NCBI RefSeq assembly: GCF_000818395.1
Contig: NZ_JWJG01000028.1
Location: 4,604,615 to 4,668,614 of the forward strand
DNA: 64,000 bases
Direction: 5' to 3'
DNA from: Noviherbaspirillum autotrophicum
Lineage (GTDB): Bacteria > Pseudomonadota > Gammaproteobacteria > Burkholderiales > Burkholderiaceae_D
Shown here: positions 39,515 to 48,478 of the stretch, one piece after another
How the letters are laid out: each line of letters starts with the position of its first letter
How positions within the stretch are numbered: position 1 is the stretch's first letter
Translations under genes and position numbers: made by a program
The notes under the pieces: model-generated
Databases searched by the model: none
The model's input: the letters and a program-made list of their open reading frames with translations, nothing else
What the model was told of the DNA's origin: nothing

Positions 39515-40936
39515 TCAATTCCCGGTGCCCACGAACTTCGCTTGTGGAACATCTGAAAGTGTTGCAATCAACCGCCCCACCGCTCCTCGAAGTTCATCGA
39601 GAGATAATTCACTGAATTGCTTGGCAAGAACTTCGAGCTGCACTTGCGCATTTACCTTGAGAGCAAACGGGTCTGCAAAAGGAGCCTTCTCTTCGCTTGC
39701 CAGCTTTATAAAAGCCCAGTCGATATACGTGTTAAGCGAGTCCACTGAGGAATGACCAGTAATCATTATGAGCTCCTTGAGAAAACCCTCGAATTGAAGC
39801 AATTTCTCAAGCTCAGAACGTTCCTTGGCACCGCAACTCTGGATGAACAGCAGAATTTGGTCGCAAACAAATCGATGACGAAATAAGTGTGAATGACAGG
39901 GGTTCTTTATACCCGCCTCCATCTTCATTAGCCTTATCTCAGAAGATATGATTTGCGGCTTAAGTTGCATGCCCGATTTAGTACTAACGAGCAAGAATCC
40001 GTGGTCGTTTCCACTGCCTAAATACTTTTCAACGACTCGGCTTCGCCAAAAATCTACATAGTCTAAGAAGAATTTCAATTCGCTGCGTAAAACAGGAACG
40101 CTTCTATGTTCAATCTTCCTTTTCTTTAAACTCCAAACTTTTAAGTGAGGCACCTCCATTTTTAATGCCTCTCTAACTGCATCCACAGTAACTTGCGACA
40201 CCTCACCAACGCGCAAACCACAATCGAGAAGAGACAGGACAACCAAGCGCCTCCTGTCCCGCACCTTTGCCATTTCCAATGGGTAGTGGCTCTTAGGACT
40301 GCGGCTTTTAGTGAAACTCGCTAGCTTTCGAAGGCGGCGAACATCTTCATCATCAACTGGTCCACGCTTATGGACAGGTGACGCTGGTGGGAACGAGGAA
40401 TGATGCCAACCGTATCTGACGAATTTCCGACCATTCCTTCCGCTGTATTCGTAGCGCGCCTTCCAAGCTCGAATCACCCCATCACGTTTGACGAAATTCG
40501 GAATCCTAAAGAGCTCTGCTATAAAAGATAGGAACTCCAAGCAACGCCTACCGATTTTGATAACAGTCGTGCCACATCTTTTCTGTTCGATAGTTCCCTT
40601 ACGGAGAATCCGCTCCTCAGTCAATTCCCGAATGAATTGGGAAAAATCGTCGTCCAAAAGAGCATGAAACGATATACCTCTTCTCCAACAAAACCGGCAG
40701 AGTAGTGCGAGATTCGATGCATATGTCCCCAATGTTCCACCTCGATTAAACGTCGACGCTCCTTTTTCTGCACACTCCTTAATGAACAAAGCAATCTCGA
40801 AACACCAGCGACCATCGGGCCAATAAGGCAGAGGGAGCCCTGGTGCTTCCCTAAAATGCACATAACCATCTTCGTCCAGTGATGAAAAGATTCGTGCACC
40901 ATCCGGCGCATTTAAGAACAGTTGTTTCCGCCGCAT
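39515..40936 (-). CDS. Tyrosine recombinase, catalytic residues intact
   Basis: A 473-aa integrase-type protein, last gene of the recombinase operon and nearest to the island end. All catalytic positions can be traced in the C-terminal half: arginine I in DCGLRVGEVSQ, HLFRHRF (H-x2-R-H), the second histidine in MITGHSSVDSLNTY and the nucleophile tyrosine in the same stretch. The N-terminal half is a likely SAM-like core-binding domain. The ATG at 40936 follows GGGGA with a 7-base gap and overlaps the upstream gene by 25 bases. Probably required for excision and integration together with its three neighbours, as shown for GInt elements. Confidence 0.85.
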   Translation of the reverse strand: MRRKQLFLNAPDGARIFSSLDEDGYVHFREAPGLPLPYWPDGRWCFEIALFIKECAEKGASTFNRGGTLGTYASNLALLCRFCWRRGISFHALLDDDFSQFIRELTEERILRKGTIEQKRCGTTVIKIGRRCLEFLSFIAELFRIPNFVKRDGVIRAWKARYEYSGRNGRKFVRYGWHHSSFPPASPVHKRGPVDDEDVRRLRKLASFTKSRSPKSHYPLEMAKVRDRRRLVVLSLLDCGLRVGEVSQVTVDAVREALKMEVPHLKVWSLKKRKIEHRSVPVLRSELKFFLDYVDFWRSRVVEKYLGSGNDHGFLLVSTKSGMQLKPQIISSEIRLMKMEAGIKNPCHSHLFRHRFVCDQILLFIQSCGAKERSELEKLLQFEGFLKELIMITGHSSVDSLNTYIDWAFIKLASEEKAPFADPFALKVNAQVQLEVLAKQFSELSLDELRGAVGRLIATLSDVPQAKFVGTGN

Positions 40937-41520
40937 ACAATTCCCCGCAATGCACGCGCCCACTTTTCTTCTTCACTCGCCTCGCGAACCACCAACTCCT
41001 TCGCCAAAGTTAGCATTGCGAGAATCACCTTTTCTTCGCGCTTCCACAGTTCAACTGCCAATTTCCTGTCGTCCATTTCCGCAACCTTTCGGCCAACTGA
41101 CAAACATTTGTGAACCGCTGACGTCAAGTGAAAGCAATCCATTAAACGTCGATTAGCCGTGTTCTTCATTTCCGCAGCAGAGGCACGAAAATCTTCCCGT
41201 GTTCGCTTCCTTCCTATATGTTGATTTTCAATTGCCGCGCAGGCATCAGTTATCTTTTCCAACGCACGTCGACGTAATGCATCGAAGGCTGGGTACCCGC
41301 CGGACAAGAGTCGGTTACAAACACGTTCAATGGAACTGCGGGACGTTCTTCTAACACCGTATTTTTTACTTTCAAACGCCCCCAGCCTTTCTTGTCTCGA
41401 AAGTGCTGCCAGCAAATCCGGGTCATGCAAGTACATGCTAGGTGCTATGCAGATTTTCTCAAGCAGGGTATGTAGGTCCGATACTGCACGCTCGATAGGG
41501 GTTTTTGCTGACGATATCAT
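40912..41520 (-). CDS. Small helical protein of the recombinase operon
   Basis: A 202-aa basic, almost wholly helical protein between two recombinases. No domain is recognised by eye; the segment YGVRRTSRSSIERVCNRLLSGG could be a helix-turn-helix-like unit. By position and size it may correspond to the small fourth Gin protein of GInt islands or to TnpC of Tn554, which assists the recombinases. The ATG at 41520 overlaps the stop of the upstream gene (ATGA), better than a TTG three codons earlier. Confidence 0.7.
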   Translation of the reverse strand: MISSAKTPIERAVSDLHTLLEKICIAPSMYLHDPDLLAALSRQERLGAFESKKYGVRRTSRSSIERVCNRLLSGGYPAFDALRRRALEKITDACAAIENQHIGRKRTREDFRASAAEMKNTANRRLMDCFHLTSAVHKCLSVGRKVAEMDDRKLAVELWKREEKVILAMLTLAKELVVREASEEEKWARALRGIVCGGNNCS

Positions 41521-43640
41521 CTTGGCCAACCTTCCGAGAACGTGACTGCAATTCGATATGATTTTCCACTAGCATCAGAAATAAAGTGCGGGTTTACGGA
41601 CAGCCCTTTCCTTAAGAGACCAGCAATAAACAACTCAAAAGTATCACTATCAATTAGCGAGAAATTTCTTGTGCCGAAGACTGTCTGAGTAGCATCTCCC
41701 AGCTTACAAAACGCAGATTCTGAAATCTCAATCTCCTTCTTCCAGCTTCCCGAAGTCAGCACATCGGCCAAAAAATAACTACGAACCTCATCCAAAATTT
41801 CCCCAGGGACACTACCGGTAATGTAATGCCATACATGCTCTGCATCCGAATGACCAAGCATCCATCTCAACGTTGAAACATTCCCGTATTTGGTTCCGTA
41901 GAAGAAAGCTAAAGCGAAAAAACGTCGCAACTGGTGCTGCCGTACGTACCAGCGACGCCCTTTACTATCAAGACCAAAAGATACGTAATCACAAAACGCG
42001 TCCAACGCTTCGTTATACGTTGACGTAGATACTGCTCGAATGCCAGCGACACCTGGTAGGTCAAACAACCTATGAGGCGGCATCTTTACGCCAGCCTGTT
42101 CAAGGTTAAGATGCAACTTTTTACTCAGCTCTACAATGTCGCGGCACAGTGGCGGAGCTGGCCGTAGCTCGAACTGGCGAAGACCGTGAGCGCCAGATTT
42201 TCTATTCTTAAATCCAACATATCGTCCAGTTTCGTCTAAAGCCCCTTGGGGTGTCAGGTCGATTAGCTCACCTTGACGTCGAGCCGTCATCGCACCGAAG
42301 TCATACTCCATTGCGCCGACCATTACTCGCAGTAATTCGACCATTCCACGGTTGGCCCTAAAGTCCGAGAAATACTGTGCGACACGAGTTTCGTTTATCC
42401 GCGCATCTCCCGGCAACCGAACAGAAGAGGCACCGCTTATCTTTGATGACAGGGACCACTCGGCAACACCTAGATTCAGCACATCTTTGCTTAAGAAATG
42501 TTGCACACCCACCGATTGCACCAGTGCGGCAGGAGCCATTTTTCTTTTGATTGCATCGCTGAGAACGCACACATAGGCGTCGAAAAGCTTTTCGGAATGG
42601 TCATAAACCATGTCGATTCCATTTCGAATACCAGCCATTAAGTGTTTAAACGGAACCGTCGCGTACCGTCCTAGTGCACGTATGCTTTTGCTTTCTATTC
42701 CGCGCTTATCTTTGCAATTCACGAGAACATCTACCGGAATTCTCATGCCCGCTTCTGCCAAGAGTTCCAAACTGAAAAAGGCACGGCGGCGGCTTCTTAC
42801 CGTTACCTCAGTTGGCCGAACATCGTCGCTCCTAACCGGCACTGGGTCCTTTTCCCTGATTGTTCGTTCTACTGGCGCATAACACAGCTCACGATAGAGA
42901 GGCTTAATAACCGCTTGCCCTCTAAGCGTATCCTTAAGCAAAACCTTACTGATTTTGGTTGACGAGTAATGCCGTTTGAAATCTGGATGCCCCTTCGAGC
43001 TATAGAGTCTTTTGACAGAAAGCGCCGCCCTCCACCGTAATACCTTCTCTGAATCCGGTGTTAGTACCCAATCCTCAATTGGAAGGTCATTTTCTTGTAG
43101 TTCTTTGTTCTTCTCTAACTCACGCTCAATCTCTGGCTCATTCTCATCAACGACCGAATCAAGCCACTGAGCTAGCTTTCTCTTCCAGTTGTAAAACGCT
43201 GCCGCTTCGTCAGCATGGCTCTCGATATCTCGCAGAATGTTTAGCACGTCATTTTCAGTAAGCGCAGACAATCCGAATTGAGGTAACTTATATTTATCTT
43301 GATGCAAGAGTAGATAGTCAATAAAACCGGTTACCCGGTTAATGGCGCCTCTCTTTACTGCTGGGTCGGTTAAGTACCCGCCGGTAAAGCGTGGGTGGAC
43401 CTGCAAAATCAACCAAGAGCGAAAAATCTTCCATGTATCGGCGAATGCCCTATCCGTTAGAAGTCCGTCACCAAACCGGACCCTCCAATCTATTTTCCAG
43501 TTTAGATTACCAACGGATATTGCCCAAATCGGGGATACATAATCCACTCCGAGTATGTCGCCTTCCTCAAATGAATTTAGGCCTCCTTCATAAAAAACTT
43601 CCAAGGCACGTAATGCAGTAGCAGGAAACGAGTTATGCAT
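41517..43640 (-). CDS. Large tyrosine recombinase
   Basis: A 707-aa protein with a C-terminal tyrosine-recombinase domain: arginine I in MTARRQGELIDL, then VRQHQLRRFFALAFFYG (H-x2-R), and MLGHSDAEHVWHYITG with the histidine and nucleophile tyrosine. The long N-terminal region is unassigned and probably binds the DNA arms. It overlaps the upstream recombinase gene by 8 bases and the downstream one by 4, which implies coupled translation and a fixed ratio of subunits. Confidence 0.83.
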   Translation of the reverse strand: MHNSFPATALRALEVFYEGGLNSFEEGDILGVDYVSPIWAISVGNLNWKIDWRVRFGDGLLTDRAFADTWKIFRSWLILQVHPRFTGGYLTDPAVKRGAINRVTGFIDYLLLHQDKYKLPQFGLSALTENDVLNILRDIESHADEAAAFYNWKRKLAQWLDSVVDENEPEIERELEKNKELQENDLPIEDWVLTPDSEKVLRWRAALSVKRLYSSKGHPDFKRHYSSTKISKVLLKDTLRGQAVIKPLYRELCYAPVERTIREKDPVPVRSDDVRPTEVTVRSRRRAFFSLELLAEAGMRIPVDVLVNCKDKRGIESKSIRALGRYATVPFKHLMAGIRNGIDMVYDHSEKLFDAYVCVLSDAIKRKMAPAALVQSVGVQHFLSKDVLNLGVAEWSLSSKISGASSVRLPGDARINETRVAQYFSDFRANRGMVELLRVMVGAMEYDFGAMTARRQGELIDLTPQGALDETGRYVGFKNRKSGAHGLRQFELRPAPPLCRDIVELSKKLHLNLEQAGVKMPPHRLFDLPGVAGIRAVSTSTYNEALDAFCDYVSFGLDSKGRRWYVRQHQLRRFFALAFFYGTKYGNVSTLRWMLGHSDAEHVWHYITGSVPGEILDEVRSYFLADVLTSGSWKKEIEISESAFCKLGDATQTVFGTRNFSLIDSDTFELFIAGLLRKGLSVNPHFISDASGKSYRIAVTFSEGWPR

Positions 43641-45981
43641 GAAGAAGGCCCTTGTACAAGTCAGGATTGACTCTCCCTTTTGCCTCTTCGAACATCATCG
43701 AGAACTCCATCATGTTCTCAGATGAATCAGCGAAGGCTCTTATACGTGTGGCGAGCATTGCCCACGCAGTTGATAAAGGACCACAGGGACTGGGATGGCG
43801 CTGAACTGCAATTCGTATGCTCTCCATCACTGCTATCGAATCAACGCTTAGCCCAAATACAACCTTATCTTCGATGTTCAAAATAGTTCTGTCCATGCTG
43901 CTTTCATTTCCTCCCCTCCTAACTTGCAGCGCATGGTTCGCCAAGAATGTGTGAACTTCCTCCATCGACGAAAATCCGGTTGCTCGAAGCTTGTATGGAC
44001 TGTCCTTCAGCGCTTCGAGTAGGACAGCACACTGAAACAGACGAACCCATCGCTCCTGAAAGAATGCCAACAATGGCGGAGGTATATAACGGTCCAACTG
44101 TTTGTAGTTGAGCCTCTCGTGGCCAAGACGCCTTGCCACAAGTGCTATATCAGGCCTCTTAATGTACTCCGCCACTACTGTTTGGGAACGGAGAGTCGCG
44201 AGACTAAACCTCTGTACGAATCGTTCAAGCTCGGCGCGGCTACCAGAAAAAAATGCCTCGAACTGCGCCGTGAGTTCCGGAATGCAACCGTGGATTAATG
44301 AACTTGGTAGCACTTCGGTAGGGTAAGCAAATCCTTTTCCACAATGCAGAAAGACACGTCTCCATAGCGGATTCCCTTGTTCTTTAAGGTATTTTCGTAG
44401 CGGTTGGGTTAGCGCTACAACCTGTTCCAAGACTTCTTTTGCACGGTCTGAGAGCGAGAATGTCTGCTGAGCCGTCGATGGTCCCTTACGAAGTTTGACA
44501 CCGTCGATTATCCAGCTCCCACCGAAGTCGGTAATGCCAGAAAGACGCGCATTCTTGTCGTACATCTCAAGATTCGTGAGAAAGCTCCCGGTAATTTTTG
44601 GATGCTCAATAACCAGAATTGCCATATGAGGCAGCAAGGATATTGACGTAGGTAGCGCCAGAAGTTCCGCAATACCTGTTAGCCCTTCGTAAAGCTGGTC
44701 TATCTTTTTTTCTGAGTCACTGGATGGATAGAATCCGTGGTGCTTGAATGTAGCGGCCACGTTTTCTCTCCAGTTAGGGTTCGTTCGCTTAGTAATGGCA
44801 GTATGCCGGTTCTCTCCTGGCTGGCCTATTTCCCTGACCGCTCCTGCGACAGCCAGTCTTCTCCATTCCTCGAACCTGTGCCAGATATTCTTTACGTGAA
44901 ACTCCGCCCATTGAACAACGACGTCTAAGTCGACATGGATTTTTTCAAGCACTAACTGAATCGCTTCCTGGTCAGATACTTTAATTGGAATGTCCGTAAT
45001 GAGCTTGCATATCCATTTATTTCCGTTCGCATCGGTACGGATGTTAGTTCGCCTATTCGCTCCTCCGGCATTTGGAAATGGAGGAAGCGAATATGACCTT
45101 GCGAATAGATTTGCTGCGAATGCAACCTCCAGAAACTCCAAAAATTTATTCCATTTCCGAACAATATATGTGTAGTCTTGGGTTTCGCCATCTGTCTTAA
45201 CCAAGTGCAAAGCAAATCCTGCAAAGAGCTTTGTCGTGGAAGCGCGGCTTGTGAAATGACCTGCATTCCATTTCTCGGAAGAGATTTCGAGGTAGCGGAT
45301 AAACTCCTTCACCCCAAGCGCGTGTTGCGTCCTACGCCCCGAGTAATACGTTTGGATTGCGTTATGAAACGATGCAGCGAAACGCGCTCCATAGCACAAA
45401 TGCAGTTCACGAAGGTTGTACCATCTCAATCCAAATGTACCGAGTGCCGGCCAACCTCTGCACAGCGTTACCTGCTCAGAATCCAAAACTAGCTTCTCAA
45501 ATTCTCGTCGCTTTTCACACCAAAAATTCGTCACGCCCTTTGTGCTGATTTGGGGAAACTTGTCTTTGGAGATTATCTGAAGCCTGTCGCATACTATGAT
45601 TAATGCGTACACGAGCATGTAACGCGATTTATGGTTTCCTTCGATGAATCGACCTGACCACAATGCGCCGGCGAATTGAAGTGCAACCTCAGGTTGTATG
45701 TGGCACTTGTCACGCAGCAGTGCACCTTGACCGGTTACAAGGAGGAAGCAATCAAGCGCTCTTGCGACCTTCCTAACGTGAGAACCCATTGGTTTCTTGA
45801 GGGCCGCCGCCAGATTCTCAAACGAGCTAGCGATTTGAGGAGATAACGCAAAATACGGGAGCTCGGTGTACGTCGCCATGTCTCGAATGATTGCCTCGGA
45901 GCGAAATTTACGCTCGGCGTCATATCCTGGGCCAATCTCGCTATTTTCCTTTTCGAGGATAACTAACTTAGGTCTCGTCAT
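43633..45981 (-). CDS. Large recombinase-like protein with degenerate active site
   Basis: A 782-aa protein. Near residues 620-670 LATLRSQTVVAEYIKRPDIALVARRLGHERLNYKQLDRYI aligns in register with tyrosine recombinase boxes (here given in two parts: LATLRSQTVV and RRLGHERLNYKQLDRY), but both histidines of H-x-L-R-H are replaced (A and S) and no arginine I block is obvious; the GH and the tyrosine remain. It is presumably a structural partner of the two intact recombinases. The Shine-Dalgarno GGAGTAG overlaps the end of the preceding 95-aa gene. Confidence 0.75.
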   Translation of the reverse strand: MTRPKLVILEKENSEIGPGYDAERKFRSEAIIRDMATYTELPYFALSPQIASSFENLAAALKKPMGSHVRKVARALDCFLLVTGQGALLRDKCHIQPEVALQFAGALWSGRFIEGNHKSRYMLVYALIIVCDRLQIISKDKFPQISTKGVTNFWCEKRREFEKLVLDSEQVTLCRGWPALGTFGLRWYNLRELHLCYGARFAASFHNAIQTYYSGRRTQHALGVKEFIRYLEISSEKWNAGHFTSRASTTKLFAGFALHLVKTDGETQDYTYIVRKWNKFLEFLEVAFAANLFARSYSLPPFPNAGGANRRTNIRTDANGNKWICKLITDIPIKVSDQEAIQLVLEKIHVDLDVVVQWAEFHVKNIWHRFEEWRRLAVAGAVREIGQPGENRHTAITKRTNPNWRENVAATFKHHGFYPSSDSEKKIDQLYEGLTGIAELLALPTSISLLPHMAILVIEHPKITGSFLTNLEMYDKNARLSGITDFGGSWIIDGVKLRKGPSTAQQTFSLSDRAKEVLEQVVALTQPLRKYLKEQGNPLWRRVFLHCGKGFAYPTEVLPSSLIHGCIPELTAQFEAFFSGSRAELERFVQRFSLATLRSQTVVAEYIKRPDIALVARRLGHERLNYKQLDRYIPPPLLAFFQERWVRLFQCAVLLEALKDSPYKLRATGFSSMEEVHTFLANHALQVRRGGNESSMDRTILNIEDKVVFGLSVDSIAVMESIRIAVQRHPSPCGPLSTAWAMLATRIRAFADSSENMMEFSMMFEEAKGRVNPDLYKGLLHA

Positions 45982-45983
45982 GG

Positions 45984-46271
45984 CTACTCCTTTTTCGCAT
46001 TAGAGGATGCCATTTTTGTTACTGCATCCAATTCCTTTTCGGAGGAATTTTGCGGCGCCGCCACTTGGCCCATATCTATTGGTGATTTATGGCTATCAGA
46101 GAACGTAAAGAAAGTAACTCCGTCCGGACTTCGCGCGAACGACGTCTTAATCAAAGCAAAAGTGCAGTAGGTTATGTAGGCATGACGCCAAGCTGACACG
46201 CTTGGTATCTTCAAGAGCGGGAAATGGTTTGGTGCCGGTAGACGCTTTGACTTAACAGATTTTTTAACCAT
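45984..46271 (-). CDS. 95-aa protein leading the recombinase operon
   Basis: A 95-aa basic protein with an excellent GGAGG Shine-Dalgarno 7 bases before its ATG at 46271 and its stop 2 bases before the next start, so it is translated first in the operon. No family recognised; the N-terminus is Lys-rich, and the segment VSAWRHAYITYCTFALIKTSF is hydrophobic-aromatic. It could be an excisionase or regulator by position, which is inference. Confidence 0.65.
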   Translation of the reverse strand: MVKKSVKSKRLPAPNHFPLLKIPSVSAWRHAYITYCTFALIKTSFARSPDGVTFFTFSDSHKSPIDMGQVAAPQNSSEKELDAVTKMASSNAKKE

Positions 46272-46679
46272 TACGAATCCTCCGAAAAAAACGGATATGG
46301 ATTCGTCCGGTCTGTTTGGTCCGCTCGGAGTCGAATTGCGAGCAGCAAGTTGGACGACTGGCGCTCAGAATGCTTTCTAACAGTTTCACCATGCCCAGTA
46401 TGGGCTCGACCGGTCGGGACTGTGGCCCGTATCATTCTGCGCGACTACAGCTTATATCAAGATGACCGATAGAAGGCTATCGCCCCTATGGCTTACTCAG
46501 TATTTTCGTCAACACTGCCAGTTCTTATTGCGTAGAACAACTTGTTGCGGTTGGAAAATGTGCTCGTATGAACGCACATCTGACGGCCACGAGCCCCTTT
46601 CTCAACATCTGTTTCCTCAGGTATGCTCATACCTGATACTTCATACCGAGATGTTGCATGCCTTAACGTTGGAGACACA
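46272..46679. other. Divergent intergenic region, likely island promoters
   Basis: About 400 bases between the recombinase operon and a divergent small gene. It holds small inverted repeats (for example GCCCA-GTA-TGGGC near 46392-46404) but no gene. The recombinase promoter should lie here. Confidence 0.4.
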
Positions 46680-46880
46680 ATGAACGAAACTACCAGGACT
46701 GTCCGGTTTGAAGTACAACTTACTGAAGATGAGGCACGAGAGTATGCTTTATTTCTCAAGAAGGCCACATTTGCGGATTATCGCGAACTAGCGACATCAG
46801 AGCAAAATGCGTATCTCATGATAATGGCCGGCGAGAGAATAAGGGAGGAATTACGTAAGGCTGGATATGCTCCTCGCTAG
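46680..46880 (+). CDS. Small hypothetical protein (66 aa)
   Basis: A 66-aa acidic protein with GGAG six bases before the ATG at 46680. It looks like a short beta-alpha-alpha protein (VRFEVQLTEDEAREYALFLKK, then two helices), the kind of small accessory protein common on mobile elements. No family assigned. An in-frame start at 46623 has no ribosome-binding site. Confidence 0.6.
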   Translation: MNETTRTVRFEVQLTEDEAREYALFLKKATFADYRELATSEQNAYLMIMAGERIREELRKAGYAPR

Positions 46881-46971
46881 GAGGTAAAAATTGTGCCTTA
46901 ACTGGACAGGATGTGTCAGATTCCGAACTTCCTAGTTCGTCCTATTCTGGATGTCCGTACGTGCGTCGTGC

Positions 46972-47304
46972 TTAGCGTATCGCCGCGACATCCTTGTCAG
47001 GGGCGCCAAGTTTTCCGGTTTTCCCGCATAACGTGCACTTCACTCCAACCCAAGGACCTTGATTGCACTTTGTGAGTTTTCCATCCCGGATACAACCGTC
47101 AGCCTTCTTGGGTAATTCTTTTCCAAGACGTTCAACAAAATCGCTTCGTTCCTGGTGCAACTGGTGCTTCTCTATCGCCGTTGCTACGGCAGCCTCCCAC
47201 TCAGGCGTGCCTTGCTGAAGATTGTCAGCTTTATGCCGTCTCTTGAAATCATCTATGGCTTCGTCAATTTTGCTGTATTTGGAGTCAGGAGGAAGATTGG
47301 ACAT
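46972..47304 (-). CDS. Hypothetical protein with C-terminal CxxC
   Basis: A 110-aa hydrophilic protein. The last third holds cysteines in DGCIRDGKLTKCNQG and VKCTLCGKTGKLG, consistent with a small zinc-binding module. The rest is helical and charged. No family and no strong ribosome-binding site; real but unassigned. Confidence 0.5.
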   Translation of the reverse strand: MSNLPPDSKYSKIDEAIDDFKRRHKADNLQQGTPEWEAAVATAIEKHQLHQERSDFVERLGKELPKKADGCIRDGKLTKCNQGPWVGVKCTLCGKTGKLGAPDKDVAAIR

Positions 47305-47663
47305 AGTCGCAATAAAATTTGCAGGAATAACATGCTATCAAATTTATTGCGAGCTAGGCGACGCTACAACTGTCAATTGTGACGTAGCTTTGCCAACCTC
47401 CCGACTACCGTTATTGGCGGAACTCAGCAGCTCGACGAGATTCAAGATGCGATGAAATCTAACACTTCGTGGCAGTCCAAATTTGGCTTACTACAGGTAA
47501 GAGGTAAAGATTTGATGTCAGCGTTATGAAATGCTGTCGGCCAGATTACGCTGACAACTGCTACTCCTCCTCGCAGAAAGCATTCCATCCGAATGTTTAT
47601 GCCTGACAGTAGACTCAGTGCCGCGAGCAACCGTCGTGTGTAGTCGAAATTTGTTCACACCTA
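47305..47663. other. Region without recognisable gene
   Basis: About 360 AT-rich bases between two minus-strand genes. Short frames exist on both strands but none has a ribosome-binding site or family features. Confidence 0.4.
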
Positions 47664-48209
47664 TTATTCGTCTGCGGGAGGCTTCCATCCTCGCGGAATC
47701 TGAAACACCGGTCGCGCTCCATCCATTCTCGGGAACGGTCTGTCGTAGTCAATTCTGTGGTCTTCTGGCACAACTTTAGTCATACAAATTTCATCTGGTG
47801 CCGCATCCGCAAACCGAGGCTGGCAACGCAGCAGCTCTGGATACTGAACACGGTCCAATCGATGGTATCCGCGCCCTTCAAAATAGCCAGCTGTAGCCTT
47901 GCTCATTACAAAGAGCTGCTTAATTCCTTCAGTTCGCGCCCGGTCTTCCATCATGCTAAGTAACTGAGTTACCCAATCCTCGGCCACTGCATTCATGGCG
48001 ACTGCCAAATGCTTGACTACACCAAGCGTTCCATGACGCTCCATCCCAATGCAGGCGATAATCTTTTCATCAAACCCCTCGCGAACGATGAGGTAATCCC
48101 TTAGATTGGTCGAGGTGACTGCTTCGCTTGGTATGTTGCATGCGCTAAGCATGGTTTGAAGCGGCCGCAGTTCATCAGGCTGCGGAGCACGGATGTCGTA
48201 TGCAGGCAT
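47664..48209 (-). CDS. GNAT-family N-acetyltransferase
   Basis: A 181-aa protein with a GNAT-like pattern: DYLIVREGFDEKIIACIGMERHGTLGVVKHLAVA (strands 2-4), then MMEDRARTEGIKQLFVMSKATAGYFEGRGYHRLDR, the usual acetyl-CoA-side helix followed by the FEGRGYxR motif. The final 45 residues are a separate Pro-rich tail. It resembles the ArsN-type GNATs in the last motif, but there are no arsenic genes around. The substrate is unknown. Confidence 0.75.
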   Translation of the reverse strand: MPAYDIRAPQPDELRPLQTMLSACNIPSEAVTSTNLRDYLIVREGFDEKIIACIGMERHGTLGVVKHLAVAMNAVAEDWVTQLLSMMEDRARTEGIKQLFVMSKATAGYFEGRGYHRLDRVQYPELLRCQPRFADAAPDEICMTKVVPEDHRIDYDRPFPRMDGARPVFQIPRGWKPPADE

Positions 48210-48478
48210 GGTTCTCTGTGCACATAATTATTTCTCATTAGAAAGAATAGCACTTGGCCACTTCTGCGGCCTCCCATGTTCATGGGGGTAGTAGGCTCCC
48301 TAATTCAAGGGTACTTCAAACACCAGCCCCATAGAAATGGGAGGAAATTACATGGAATGGCAATTCACAAAGAGCACTTTAGAAAGTCGAAATTTCTTCA
48401 GTACCTACTTCTCCTTATCAACCAAAAAGCTAATATTTCAGTACTTCCGACCAAAATTGCAATGAGCATTTATCGTTA

